The notes: generated by a model from the sequence alone, not told the origin. A stretch of 64,000 nucleotides of DNA from Ureibacillus aquaedulcis (GCF_030418165.1 NZ_JAUHTQ010000003.1:354231-418230); one strand, 5' to 3'; positions 26,401-35,865 are shown, numbered from the stretch's first letter. Made by a program: numbers and translations.

Positions 26401-26874
26401 CTATTTTAATCCAGGAAAATCTTGTTGACGCAGGGCTTCATAAATGATGATGGCTGCCGTATTCGATAAATTCAAAGATCGAATATGATCACTTTGCGGG
26501 ATGCGTAAACACTTATCGCGGCGCTCATAAGCAAAATCTTTAGGCAGCCCCGTTGTCTCTTTGCCGAACATAAAATAGATATCTTTTTCTTTGTCGCTAA
26601 AGTCGTGGTTGGAATACGGTTCATCACTATAAGTTTCAATTAAGAAAAGTTCCCCATCCTTTGAATACTCCAGAAAGTCTTCCAAACTTTCGTGATAGAC
26701 AATATTGACTGAATGCCAATAATCCAATCCCGCGCGTTTTAACATTTTATCATCCGTTGAAAAACCAAGAGGCCGGATAAGATGTAAAGATGTATTTGTT
26801 CCTGCACAAGTACGCGCAATATTTCCCGTGTTAGCCGGAATTTCAGGTTGATATAAAACGATATGCAATGGCAA
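26401..26874 (-). CDS. trmL: tRNA (cytidine/uridine(34)-2'-O)-methyltransferase TrmL
   Basis: A 157-aa SPOUT methyltransferase that methylates the wobble ribose of tRNA-Leu. The motifs are PEIPANTGNIARTCA, FGKETTGLPKD and IRSLNLSNTAAIIIYEALRQ, the latter forming the trefoil knot. Length equals that of TrmL/YibK (CspR of bacilli). The start is TTG with an AAGGGAAG-type site. It is next to queG, another tRNA wobble-position gene, as recalled for B. subtilis. Confidence 0.92.
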   Translation of the reverse strand: MPLHIVLYQPEIPANTGNIARTCAGTNTSLHLIRPLGFSTDDKMLKRAGLDYWHSVNIVYHESLEDFLEYSKDGELFLIETYSDEPYSNHDFSDKEKDIYFMFGKETTGLPKDFAYERRDKCLRIPQSDHIRSLNLSNTAAIIIYEALRQQDFPGLK

Positions 26875-26966
26875 ATCAAGACACTTCCCTTTATAACTAT
26901 ATTATTTTTATGAAAATCTCATCTATTTTTCAAGTCCACCCAAGCTCGTTCCCATAAGCTCATTAC

Positions 26967-28100
26967 TTAAGAAGTCAGGAGCTTGAGCCCCTTGTCAATT
27001 TCTCGGAGTACTTCTTCATCCTTCTCGACAGCTAGTGCCTTTTGCAATGCTTCTTCTGCATCCGGCCCGCCAATTTTCCCTATCGCCCATGCAGCTGTTC
27101 CACGCATAACAGGTCGTTCATCCTTATTCATGATCATGATTAAGTCTGGTATTGCGGATTGTTCCTTAAAATGAGCCAGGGCAATAATGGCATTACGCTG
27201 AATCGGCTTCTTCCCTCTCCAAGAACCCGACATATAGCCAAATTTGGTTTTAAACTCCTTATTCGTCATTTGAAGCAATGGTTGTAATAAAGGTTTTGCT
27301 AGCTGCGGATCAGGTTTAAATTCATCATGAATCCAGTTGCTTTTTCCTTTGTTTTTGGGGCAAACGGTCTGGCAGGTATCACAGCCATAGATTCGGTTCC
27401 CTAGCTCTTTGCGAAACTCGTCAGGCAGGAAATCCTTCGTTTGCGTTAAAAAAGCTACACAACGTTGTGAATTCAACTGACCTCCAGCGACTAATGCCCC
27501 GGTCGGACAAACATCTAGACAGAGTCGGCAATCCCCGCATTCATCTTCAATCGGTGTATCTGGTTTGAAAGGGATATTGGTAATCATTTCCCCAAGGTAA
27601 ACGTACGATCCAAACTCCGGAGTAATGATGGAACAGTTCTTGCCGCTCCAGCCAATACCTGCTCTTTCGGCAACAGCACGATCTACTAATTCCCCGGTGT
27701 CAACCATTGACTTGGTTTGTACATCTGGAACGCGTTCCTTCAACCACTCTTCTATTAAATTGAGGCGTTCCCGCACCGCAACATGGTAATCCACTCCCCA
27801 GGAGGCTCTGGCAAAGATACCACGACGGGCTCCCTTTTTTCCCGTCGGCGCGTCTTCCATTTTGGAAGGATATGCAAGTGCAATGGCAATAATACTTTCT
27901 GCACTATCCAATAGAAGCAGGGGCTCTGTTCTTTTTTCGATATCCGATTCTTCAAAACCGGATTGATAGCCCAACTCTTGCTGACGCTTTAAACGATTTT
28001 TCATTTCATGAAAGGGAGAGGCATGCGTAAAACCGATTTTGTCCACACCAATGGATTTTGCATATTCAATTAGCTCTGATTGCAATTGTTCGATTTTCAT
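26967..28100 (-). CDS. queG: Epoxyqueuosine reductase QueG
   Basis: A 377-aa cobalamin- and iron-sulfur-dependent enzyme doing the last step of queuosine synthesis on tRNA. Two [4Fe-4S] motifs are seen: CGDCRLCLDVCPTGAL and GCDTCQTVCPKNKG. A C-terminal HEAT-like part (IPDLIMIMNKDERPVMRGTA) binds tRNA. I use ATG 28100 with AAAGGAG upstream; the longer frame would add 31 residues and overlap the divergent gene's promoter. Length fits the family (about 386 in B. subtilis). Confidence 0.92.
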   Translation of the reverse strand: MKIEQLQSELIEYAKSIGVDKIGFTHASPFHEMKNRLKRQQELGYQSGFEESDIEKRTEPLLLLDSAESIIAIALAYPSKMEDAPTGKKGARRGIFARASWGVDYHVAVRERLNLIEEWLKERVPDVQTKSMVDTGELVDRAVAERAGIGWSGKNCSIITPEFGSYVYLGEMITNIPFKPDTPIEDECGDCRLCLDVCPTGALVAGGQLNSQRCVAFLTQTKDFLPDEFRKELGNRIYGCDTCQTVCPKNKGKSNWIHDEFKPDPQLAKPLLQPLLQMTNKEFKTKFGYMSGSWRGKKPIQRNAIIALAHFKEQSAIPDLIMIMNKDERPVMRGTAAWAIGKIGGPDAEEALQKALAVEKDEEVLREIDKGLKLLTS

Positions 28101-28180
28101 CTTCGCATTCAACTCCTTTATTTGGTAAAATATATGATATACGCTAGTGTTGCGAAATTTTATAAATGTAGGTGATTTGC

Positions 28181-28870
28181 TTGAACATCTCATTGGACAA
28201 AGAACTTCTACAAACGAACGACCAATTTAAAATCGGCATTATCCATTATACCAAAATAGTCGTGTCAGAATCTCCTCAAATGATAAAAGGCCGTACACAA
28301 CTTTATCAGGAAAACCTGTATTTGGAACTGCAAGAAAATCCCGTTACAAAAAGAGAAGGAATCGCGGAATGGCGTACTGTCTGGAAGTCGTTTGGAGCAG
28401 ATCCGAACCGCTATCGACACTCCGCGGAAAGTTTGATGCGCCGTATTGCAAAGCAAAATTATTTGGCCCCTTTCCATTCGGCAGTAGACCTCAATAATTT
28501 CTTCTCCCTCCAATACGAGATTCCAATCGGCATCTATGATTTCGGGAAACTGTCAGGAGATCTTGAAATTACTTTGGGGGGTGAACAAACTGGATATGAA
28601 GGGATAAACGGCCGATTTAATTCACTAAATAATATCTTAACTAGTAAAGACCAAGATGGTGCATTTGGCAGCCCTTTTGTTGATTCGATTCGAACAGCCG
28701 TTACCGAGGAAACATCAGAAGCAATCCAGATTTTTTACTTAAGACCATCTTTGAACGAGTCCGAATGCAATCAATTATTGGAAACAGCCGGAAAAATGTT
28801 TACTCAAGTTAATGGCGGTGACTTCAACAACTTCTTATTAAATAAAGATAATCTTGCAATCTCAATATAG
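28181..28870 (+). CDS. B3/B4 domain protein (PheT-like tRNA-binding fold)
   Basis: A 229-aa protein with the B3/4 fold found in the beta subunit of phenylalanyl-tRNA synthetase: EWRTVWKSFGADPNRYRHSAE, then LAPFHSAVDLNNFFSLQYEIPIG. As a free-standing protein it may edit or bind mischarged tRNA, but this is inference. TTG 28181 lies 4-5 bp after AGGTGAT; the GTG at 28172 has no good site. It lies 12 bp ahead of the next gene, so they are probably co-transcribed. Confidence 0.78.
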   Translation: MNISLDKELLQTNDQFKIGIIHYTKIVVSESPQMIKGRTQLYQENLYLELQENPVTKREGIAEWRTVWKSFGADPNRYRHSAESLMRRIAKQNYLAPFHSAVDLNNFFSLQYEIPIGIYDFGKLSGDLEITLGGEQTGYEGINGRFNSLNNILTSKDQDGAFGSPFVDSIRTAVTEETSEAIQIFYLRPSLNESECNQLLETAGKMFTQVNGGDFNNFLLNKDNLAISI

Positions 28871-28881
28871 GGGTGAATGCT

Positions 28882-29397
28882 ATGAAAAAAATACCACTGG
28901 CAGAAGGGGTTAAGCTAAAGAGTATTTTAACGAAAAAAATCCAGGAACTGATTGGTGAAATTCATCATGTTTCACACGTTGTTGTTGAAAAAGGCGAACA
29001 ACCGAAATCATCCGGTCGGACAATCGCCGAAGTAGAGGCCGAATTAGCACAAGTGCGCAAAGATTCCCGCCTGCTGGACAAGCTTATCTACCGGGCTAAT
29101 GTTGATAACTCGGTATCTTTTAAAGATGAGGAACTAGCCATTGTTGAAGCTATTGAACTGGCCTCTCAATTACGTGCGGAAGCTGGTCTATATAAACATC
29201 TTGGACAATCCGAAAAAGAAACGCTCTACCATAGTGCAAGTGATTCTGTCATTTTCTATAATGTCGCTATGTACGACCCTGCAGAATATCGAAAACGAGC
29301 AATAGAGCTAGAAAAAGAGGCACACCGATTATCCAATCTAATCAATGCCAAAAATTATCAAGTTGAAATTGAATTCGATGATTCGAATTATATCTAA
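28882..29397 (+). CDS. Coiled-coil protein, DIP1984/septicolysin-like
   Basis: A 171-aa helical protein (IAEVEAELAQVRKDSRLLDKLIYRANVDNSV and a long C-terminal helix). The LIxRxNxxNS-type turn recalls the DIP1984/septicolysin family, whose function is unknown; this is a weak match by eye. ATG 28882 follows AGGGGTG. It is downstream of the B3/B4 gene with a 12-bp gap. A hairpin CCTCGG / CCGAGG starts right after the stop codon. Confidence 0.55.
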   Translation: MKKIPLAEGVKLKSILTKKIQELIGEIHHVSHVVVEKGEQPKSSGRTIAEVEAELAQVRKDSRLLDKLIYRANVDNSVSFKDEELAIVEAIELASQLRAEAGLYKHLGQSEKETLYHSASDSVIFYNVAMYDPAEYRKRAIELEKEAHRLSNLINAKNYQVEIEFDDSNYI

Positions 29398-29426
29398 CCT
29401 CGGGGCGGTGAGAGTCCAAACCGAGG

Positions 29427-29576
29427 CGTAATGTACTGTCACCCGGCTTTTTACAATACCATAGTCTGTAAACCGATTACCTGTAACCTGTTACCTTGTG
29501 ACCTCTAACTAATAACCAACCATAGTCAAAGTTACAAAACTCTTTTACAGTGATCTAGAATTTGACAGTACTTACG
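29427..29576. repeat. 150-bp segment bounded by 14-15 bp inverted repeats
   Basis: CGTAATGTACTGTCA (29427-29441) matches, inverted, TGACAGTACTTACG (29563-29576) with one bulged base. Inside are two copies of ACCATAGTC and a low-complexity TAACC/TTACC-rich part. There is no ORF with a binding site. It could be a small non-autonomous element or a long transcribed hairpin. Confidence 0.45.
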
Positions 29577-29580
29577 TTAG

Positions 29581-29625
29581 AAAACCACGATTTTTCGCTA
29601 TTTAGCGTAAATCGTGGTTTTTCTT
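29581..29625. terminator. Bidirectional terminator
   Basis: AAAACCACGATTT pairs with AAATCGTGGTTTT, with T tracts on both sides and inner CGCT / AGCG pairing. Confidence 0.88.
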
Positions 29626-29647
29626 CTACTCCAATGAGCAGCATCTT

Positions 29648-30562
29648 CTAGTATTCAACCCCCGGCAAGATTCGGAGGACTCTTAAATCTGCATCCAATA
29701 TTGCTTCGACCCCCAGTGGGATTGCAATATTCGGTTCGCAGTGCCCGATCATAAATCCGGCAACAGCTGGTTTCCCCAGTGGTTTCAAATACTCTTCAAC
29801 CAGTGTCCATACTTCTTCCAGTGTCCCACCATTGATATCTGTGAAGTTACCAATGACAAATCCAGCTGCTTCCTGCAGTTTTCTTGAAAGCCGGAGCTGA
29901 TTTAGCATGCTATCGATAGCTTCCATTGATTCTCCTATATCTTCCAGCAATACTATTTTACCCTTCACATCAACTTCAAATTTTGTTCCCAGTGTGTTCA
30001 CTAAACGTGTTAGATTTCCGCCTGTTATTTCCCCCCGTACACTACCAGGAATCAAGGTCTTTAAAGGCGTTAAATTCTCATCATACTGGATTTCAAAAGG
30101 AGTAAAAAGCTGTTGGAACATTCTCTTTGAAATATCCGAAAGTTCGCTTGCCCCAACAGAAGAAAGCATCGGCCCATGGAATGTAACCAGATCTGAATAT
30201 TCCTGAAAAGCTACATGGAAGCAAGTTACATCCGAGAAGCCCCAGAAAATCTTTGGATTTTCAGTTAGCAATTGATAATCAATGCGATCAAGGATACGAG
30301 CTGCTCCATAACCACCTCTTAAATTAAATATTGCCTTAACTTCTGGATCCCGGAACATATTATGTAAATCATTTAAGCGTTCATCATCGGTACCTGCTAA
30401 ATATTTACCTGACAGTGTTACTGTCTCACCAAATTTAACCTTCAACCCAAGACTTTCAAGTAGTGCCAGTTTTTCTGGTAAATACTCCATTGCAAATGGC
30501 CCGCCTAAAGCGACAATACCTACTGTATCGCCCTCTACTAAATGTTTTGGTCTAATATTCAT
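29648..30562 (-). CDS. LD-carboxypeptidase / MccF-like S66 peptidase
   Basis: A 304-aa S66-family serine peptidase. The nucleophile elbow is GFSDVTCFH and the Glu and His of the triad are seen in LLEDIGES and MIGHCEPN. The glycine-rich FNLRGGYGAARILDRIDY is typical. Family members cut D-Ala or related bonds in murein tetrapeptides or detoxify peptide-nucleotides. It has no signal peptide, so it acts in the cytoplasm. ATG follows GGAGGAAG. It is convergent with the 28-29 kb operon. Confidence 0.88.
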   Translation of the reverse strand: MNIRPKHLVEGDTVGIVALGGPFAMEYLPEKLALLESLGLKVKFGETVTLSGKYLAGTDDERLNDLHNMFRDPEVKAIFNLRGGYGAARILDRIDYQLLTENPKIFWGFSDVTCFHVAFQEYSDLVTFHGPMLSSVGASELSDISKRMFQQLFTPFEIQYDENLTPLKTLIPGSVRGEITGGNLTRLVNTLGTKFEVDVKGKIVLLEDIGESMEAIDSMLNQLRLSRKLQEAAGFVIGNFTDINGGTLEEVWTLVEEYLKPLGKPAVAGFMIGHCEPNIAIPLGVEAILDADLRVLRILPGVEY

Positions 30563-30647
30563 TTCTCTTCCTCCTAACTAACATCAATCCGCCTATCTAT
30601 TTGAACTATCATACTACATCTAGCTGTAAAATATTTATAAAAAGTAT

Positions 30648-30672
30648 GTTTAAAGTTTTAAAAACAGGGTAA
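30648..30672 (+). promoter_or_regulatory. Candidate sigma-B promoter ahead of the RsbK-like kinase
   Basis: GTTTAA (30648-30653), a 13-bp spacer and GGGTAA (30667-30672) match the SigB consensus GTTTAA-N13-15-GGGTAT at 11 of 12 positions. It lies about 135 bp upstream of the ATG, in the orientation of the kinase gene. Confidence 0.55.
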
Positions 30673-30806
30673 AAGAAAAGGATGCATGCAGTATTTCTAT
30701 TAAGTTATAGTAAAATGCTTGCTTTTTTATAGTAATCTCTTTAAATTATGCAATATTTATATTAATATAAAGTAGATAATAATAATTGGAAAAGGTAGGA
30801 AACGGA

Positions 30807-33641
30807 ATGAAAAGTAAATTTAAACTGGGCATACGTTCGAAAATTACCTTTGGATATGTAATTATCGTCCTTGCTTTAATTGTTTCGGCATTCTATTTGA
30901 ATAGCCAGATACGATCTTTACAAGAAGAACGAAACCAAATTATTAAGTACGACTCACAAGTTCTCACACTTTCTAATAATATTGAAAAAAGCTTACTGGA
31001 AATGCAAGCCAGTAAACGAGGATTTATTATAACGGGTGATGAAGACTATTTAGAAAATTATTATCAGGCAACCCGGGATTGGGAGCAGGATTATAATACA
31101 TTATATTCCCTTCTGAATGGTAATACGGAACAGCTGGAAAGGTTGGCCGTTATCAAATCTACAATCAATCACTGGATTGCTACGTCAGGGGATCCCGTTA
31201 TTGATATGAAACGGGAAGGTAGACAAGAGGATCTTGATGAACACTTCAGCGTTGATGAAGGACGTTCCGATCTTGTTTTCATGGAGCAGCAGTTTGAAGA
31301 ATTCAGAATTACGGAAAGCGAGGCAATCTATGCGAATACATCCGGTCTGGATAAGCAAAATGATAAGATAGGTACTGCAATTACTCTATTCCTTATCCTT
31401 GTTACAATAGTTGCTGTAACTTCCGCTACAGCCGTCTCAAACTCCATCATCAAGACAGTCAAGAATGTTACGAATTCAATACATAGAATCACTCGATCCG
31501 AAGGAGATTTAGGGGAACGCATCAAAGTCAACACAAAAGACGAAATCAGGGATTTGGCGATTGCAACAAACCAATTATTGGACTCCATGGAGAATCGGGA
31601 ATGGCTGCAAACGAATCTCGCTGCACTTTTGACGAAGTACCAAGGTATAGCCTCGATCAATAAATTATCTGAAATCTTCCTTTCCGAGATAACAAGAATT
31701 ACAGGGGCTACATATGGTGCTTTTTATGTGGCAAACAAGAATCTTGATGAAACGGAATACATGAAAACAGCATCATTTTCAAGTTCAAGCCAAGAAATTG
31801 GACGCGATTCATTCAAGCTCGGTGAAGGGTTGATCGGTCAGGTTGCAGTGAGACAGCAAGTTTTCCATTCTAATAACTTACCAAAAGACTACAAGCTGAT
31901 CCAGACTGGTCTTGGAGAAACACCGCCTAAGAGCATTTTGATAGTACCAGTCAAATATGAAGATAAAATTATCGCAGTAATTGAACTCGCCTCTTTGGAG
32001 GAATTTGAACAGCTGGAAATTGAACTGGTTGAAAGCGTGGTAGAATCGTTTGGCTTAACAGTCAACGGTATATTAGATCGTATTGAAATTGTTCGCTTAT
32101 TGAATGAATCAAGAGCAATGACCGAAGAACTACAAGCTCAATCTGAAGAATTGCAGACTCAATCTGAAGAATTGCAATCACAATCAGAAGAATTACAAAT
32201 GCAAACTGAAGAATTAACGATTATTAATGAACAACTAGAAGATAGGACAAAAGAAGCCGAGGCGAAATCAAGAGAGCTCGAGAAGGCGAAGAAAGAGCTT
32301 GAAGCAACTGCAGGACAACTTATTCTAAGCTCCAACTATAAGTCGGAATTCCTTGCCAATATGTCGCACGAATTACGAACACCTCTTAATAGCATCCTGA
32401 TTTTATCGGAAATGCTCGGTGAGAATGACAGCAACAACTTAACTGAGGAGCAAGCTGAATTTGCAAAAGTGATTCACTCTTCAGGTAAGGATCTACTCGC
32501 ATTGATCAATGACATTTTGGATTTATCAAAGGTCGAAGCCGGCAAATTGGACATCCTATTTGGAGAAGTGAATATGGACGAGCTTCCACACTTATTGGAG
32601 CAAACCTTCTCCCCTGTCGCCAAGCAAAAAGAAATTGCGTTTAATATTGTTAAATCTTCCGAAGTAAATGATATTTTCTATACGGATGAAAAGCGTTTCA
32701 ATCAAATCTTGAAAAATCTTTTATCAAACGCATTCAAGTTTACGGAACAAGGCTCTGTTACATTAGCAATAAATAAATTGGATGAACAAAAAATCTCGGC
32801 AGATATGGGAAAACTGAGCGAGGATTGGTTGGAAATCGCCATTATCGATACCGGAATCGGGATATCAAAAGATAAGCACCAGCTAATTTTTGAATCATTC
32901 CAGCAGGCTGATGGAGCAACAGTCCGTAAATACGGCGGTACAGGACTAGGATTATCCATTAGCAAGGAATTCTCTAAATTGCTTGGCGGCTGGATTGACC
33001 TCCAAAGTGAGGAAGGTAAAGGAAGTACATTTACTTTAACACTGCCAAGTTTGCCAAATGGTATAAGTGAAGTTTGTTTGGAGAAACTAAAGCAAGCAGA
33101 AGAAGGTCACAAAGAAGTAGCGGCTACTACTGAAGTAATCGAAGACACTCCACCACAAGCCGAACTAGTGGTACACCAACCTGAACTTGATGTCATTGCA
33201 AATCTTCCTACTCTAAACGCAGAATGCGATATATTTGAAGGAAAAAATATTCTGATTGTGGATGACGATAACCGTAATATATTCGCGCTTAAAACCGCGC
33301 TTGAACATAATGGGATCAATATCTTGGTGGCCAAGCATGGACTGGAATGCATCGAAATCATGAAATCAAATCATGACATCGACTTGGTGTTGATGGATAT
33401 TATGATGCCAGTAATGGATGGTTATGAAACTATGACGCGTATCCGGAAAGATTTACAAATGACCGAAATACCAATTATCGCTATAACGGCAAAGGCTATG
33501 AAAACCGACCGCGATAAATGTATTGATGCTGGTGCATCAGATTACATCAGCAAGCCTATAAACCTGGAACAATTATTTTCTGTTTTGCGTGTTTGGTTAG
33601 TTTCTCAAGGGAGTATGAATAACGATGTCCCATCAATCTGA
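30807..33641 (+). CDS. rsbK: Hybrid sensor histidine kinase, RsbK-like
   Basis: A 944-aa protein. Membrane helix 1 (about 10-30), a CHASE3-type external domain (35-180), helix 2 (185-207), HAMP (207-265), GAF (285-425), a heptad coiled coil with five repeats of SEELQ-type (438-470), HisKA with phospho-His at about 521 (NMSHELRTPLNS), HATPase (DTGIGISKD, GGTGLGLS) and a receiver with Asp at about 864. This domain order is that reported for RsbK of the Bacillus cereus group, which drives sigma-B. It overlaps the CheR-type gene by 17 bp, and an RsbY-like phosphatase follows. ATG 30807 has a weak AGG-type site. A SigB-like promoter lies upstream. Confidence 0.85.
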   Translation: MKSKFKLGIRSKITFGYVIIVLALIVSAFYLNSQIRSLQEERNQIIKYDSQVLTLSNNIEKSLLEMQASKRGFIITGDEDYLENYYQATRDWEQDYNTLYSLLNGNTEQLERLAVIKSTINHWIATSGDPVIDMKREGRQEDLDEHFSVDEGRSDLVFMEQQFEEFRITESEAIYANTSGLDKQNDKIGTAITLFLILVTIVAVTSATAVSNSIIKTVKNVTNSIHRITRSEGDLGERIKVNTKDEIRDLAIATNQLLDSMENREWLQTNLAALLTKYQGIASINKLSEIFLSEITRITGATYGAFYVANKNLDETEYMKTASFSSSSQEIGRDSFKLGEGLIGQVAVRQQVFHSNNLPKDYKLIQTGLGETPPKSILIVPVKYEDKIIAVIELASLEEFEQLEIELVESVVESFGLTVNGILDRIEIVRLLNESRAMTEELQAQSEELQTQSEELQSQSEELQMQTEELTIINEQLEDRTKEAEAKSRELEKAKKELEATAGQLILSSNYKSEFLANMSHELRTPLNSILILSEMLGENDSNNLTEEQAEFAKVIHSSGKDLLALINDILDLSKVEAGKLDILFGEVNMDELPHLLEQTFSPVAKQKEIAFNIVKSSEVNDIFYTDEKRFNQILKNLLSNAFKFTEQGSVTLAINKLDEQKISADMGKLSEDWLEIAIIDTGIGISKDKHQLIFESFQQADGATVRKYGGTGLGLSISKEFSKLLGGWIDLQSEEGKGSTFTLTLPSLPNGISEVCLEKLKQAEEGHKEVAATTEVIEDTPPQAELVVHQPELDVIANLPTLNAECDIFEGKNILIVDDDNRNIFALKTALEHNGINILVAKHGLECIEIMKSNHDIDLVLMDIMMPVMDGYETMTRIRKDLQMTEIPIIAITAKAMKTDRDKCIDAGASDYISKPINLEQLFSVLRVWLVSQGSMNNDVPSI

Positions 33642-34482
33642 TTTCGGATCTAATCACGATCTAAGTACTGAACATACAGATTTGGAAGTTGAATTGTTGC
33701 TCAAAGCAGTTTTTCGTTTATCTGGTTATGATTTTCTTTTATACAATCGGTCTTCCATTACCCGAAGAATTGAAAACCGAATGAGAATAAGCGGTCTTTC
33801 TACCATCACGGAGCTAACAAATTTGATTATTCACAATGAAGACTATCTACATCAGATATTAAATGATTTTTCGATCAACGTGACTGAAATGTTCCGGAAC
33901 CCATCCTTCTTCAAAGCATTTCGAAATGAAGTAATCCCAAAACTGCGGGAATTTCCCGAAATACGCATCTGGCATGCAGGTTGTGCAACCGGCGAAGAAG
34001 TATTTTCAATGGCTGTTTTAATAGAAGAAGAAGGGTTAATGGATAAAACGGTTATTTATGCAACCGATATGAATGAGGATGTACTGGAAAAGGCTAAAAA
34101 TGGTGTTTTCCCTATTCACAAAATGCAGGCTTATACAAAAAATTACCAGCTTGCTGGAGGACAAGAATCCTTTTCCCAGTACTATAAGACTGATCGGCAA
34201 TATGCTTACTTCCATAAGTCTTTATTGAAGAATATCATTTTCGCACAACATAATTTAGTTACCGATCAATCGTTTAATGAGTTCCATATTATTATTTGCC
34301 GTAATGTCCTGATCTACTTTACACAGCGACTGCAAAATCAAGTACATCATTTGTTTCACGAGAGCTTGATGAACGGAGGCTATCTTGGTCTTGGGGATAA
34401 AGAAACCCTTCGCTTTACCGAAATAGTGGCAAATTATAACGAAGTAAATGGTAATGAACGCATCTACCAAAAAGTAAAATAA
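33625..34482 (+). CDS. rsbM: CheR-type SAM-dependent methyltransferase, RsbM-like
   Basis: A 285-aa enzyme with the CheR N-terminal helical domain (about 25-90) and the methyltransferase domain: IWHAGCATGEEVFSMA (SAM-binding) and IIICRNVLIYF. There is no CheR C-terminal pentapeptide tail or other chemotaxis gene next door. It overlaps the kinase gene, so they are made together. In the Bacillus cereus group the equivalent RsbM methylates RsbK on Glu and damps sigma-B. Function here is by analogy. GGGAG lies ahead of ATG 33625. Confidence 0.84.
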   Translation: MSHQSDFGSNHDLSTEHTDLEVELLLKAVFRLSGYDFLLYNRSSITRRIENRMRISGLSTITELTNLIIHNEDYLHQILNDFSINVTEMFRNPSFFKAFRNEVIPKLREFPEIRIWHAGCATGEEVFSMAVLIEEEGLMDKTVIYATDMNEDVLEKAKNGVFPIHKMQAYTKNYQLAGGQESFSQYYKTDRQYAYFHKSLLKNIIFAQHNLVTDQSFNEFHIIICRNVLIYFTQRLQNQVHHLFHESLMNGGYLGLGDKETLRFTEIVANYNEVNGNERIYQKVK

Positions 34483-34492
34483 ATTCAAATCC

Positions 34493-34532
34493 AAAAAACG
34501 GATACCTTTCTAAGAAAGGGTATCCGTTTTGT
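34493..34532. terminator. Bidirectional terminator
   Basis: AAAACGGATACC pairs with GGTATCCGTTTT between the convergent rsbM-like and rsbY-like genes. It overlaps the end of the latter. Confidence 0.85.
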
Positions 34533-35673
34533 TATTAGCCTGAACTTTTAAAAGAACAAGACACATATCATCTGGTTGATTTATTTGTTTTTCTTTTGGC
34601 AAAAGCTCATCCAGCAAACCTTGAGAACCGCTCCATTTTTGCTGTGATAAATTCTTGATCCGTTCTTCCGCCACAAATTCGTCTGGGTCAACCGCTTCCA
34701 GTAAACCATCCGTAAATAAAATAATTTGAGCTTCTTTTCCATAGTGGATGATTTGCTTTTCTACCTTGATTTCGTCAAAGAACCCAATTGCGCAGCTCCC
34801 TTGATTCAATGCGATAATATGCCCATCATCTACCGATACATATCCATGCGGATGACCCGCATTTACATATTCTATTGATTTCGCATTGGTATCGATTACT
34901 AAATAGATCGCCGTAAAGTAATATGGAATTGATTCCTTTTCATTATGTAATAGGGCCATATAGCGGTTAAGCTCTTTTACCACTTCGGCTGGATCAACAA
35001 TCTGTTTAATTGCTTCTCTTAAAACAGAAGAGATAAACATACATAGCAGTGAAGCAGATATACCATGCCCCATCATATCCAATAGGATAACTGCATAGCG
35101 ATGATCATTTATTTTATGCCAATAATACATGTCACCAGCCAAATTAAAGGATGGTAAGTAGGATACATCCACTTGTATAGCGTTATCTTTTATCGGTGGA
35201 CTAAGAAGGCTTCTCTGAACATTTGTGGCAAGATCCAGTTCATATTGAATTTTCTTTTCATGCTGTGTATGCCAATCCAACTCCGCCTTTAAGCGTAAAG
35301 CTGCACGAATTCGTGCGAGCAGTTCCACTTTATCGATCGGCTTTGTAATATAATCAGTCCCACCTACATCAAGTGCTTCTGCTAATTTATTTTTATCATC
35401 CAATGCTGTGACAAAAATAATGGGAATATCTTTATAGCGTTCACATGCTTTAATCATTCTGCAGGCTTCTATCCCATCAATCTCGGGCATCATAATATCA
35501 AGCAATATTAAATCCACATGCTTAGAAAATGAATTAGAGGAATCTATTTGCAGATAATCAAAAAGTTCCCTAGCTGATGTCAAGGAAACGCAATCTTTGT
35601 ACCCTTCGTTCTTTAAGATTTTTTCAATAACAAACAAATTTACTTTATTATCATCTACTAGAAGAATCGTCAC
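34510..35673 (-). CDS. rsbY: Receiver-PP2C (SpoIIE) phosphatase, RsbY-like
   Basis: A 387-aa protein. The receiver domain starts TILLVDDNKVN with phospho-Asp at about 59 (LILLDIMMPEIDG) and Lys in YITKPID. A helical linker leads to a PP2C/SpoIIE phosphatase domain (FNLAGDMYYW, LLDMMGHGISASL, YVNAGHP, LFTDGLLEA, with metal-binding Asp residues). This is the layout of RsbY, which dephosphorylates the anti-anti-sigma RsbV. GTG 35673 is preferred, since GGGAG sits 8 bp ahead; ATG 35688 lacks a site. No rsbV, rsbW or sigB gene lies in the window. Confidence 0.85.
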   Translation of the reverse strand: MTILLVDDNKVNLFVIEKILKNEGYKDCVSLTSARELFDYLQIDSSNSFSKHVDLILLDIMMPEIDGIEACRMIKACERYKDIPIIFVTALDDKNKLAEALDVGGTDYITKPIDKVELLARIRAALRLKAELDWHTQHEKKIQYELDLATNVQRSLLSPPIKDNAIQVDVSYLPSFNLAGDMYYWHKINDHRYAVILLDMMGHGISASLLCMFISSVLREAIKQIVDPAEVVKELNRYMALLHNEKESIPYYFTAIYLVIDTNAKSIEYVNAGHPHGYVSVDDGHIIALNQGSCAIGFFDEIKVEKQIIHYGKEAQIILFTDGLLEAVDPDEFVAEERIKNLSQQKWSGSQGLLDELLPKEKQINQPDDMCLVLLKVQANNKTDTLS

Positions 35674-35865
35674 TTTTCTTTCTCCCATTCACTTTATTGG
35701 TTAAAACATTCAAAATGCAAAGTAATCAGACAAATTCGAATGTTCCTTATCCAGAAATCCTTCCTTATATCTATATTATACAGGAATGTGTCTATAATCG
35801 TATTTTATGTACCCTTAGTAGACGAGTAGATTTCTTCAATTTCTTCCTCCTATCTCTTTTCCCTT

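Noticed and set aside
29398..29426. CCTCGG / CCGAGG hairpin right after a stop, considered as a group II intron part or terminator
   Set aside because: No T tract and no intron domain V or ORF nearby; only marked inside the gene evidence.
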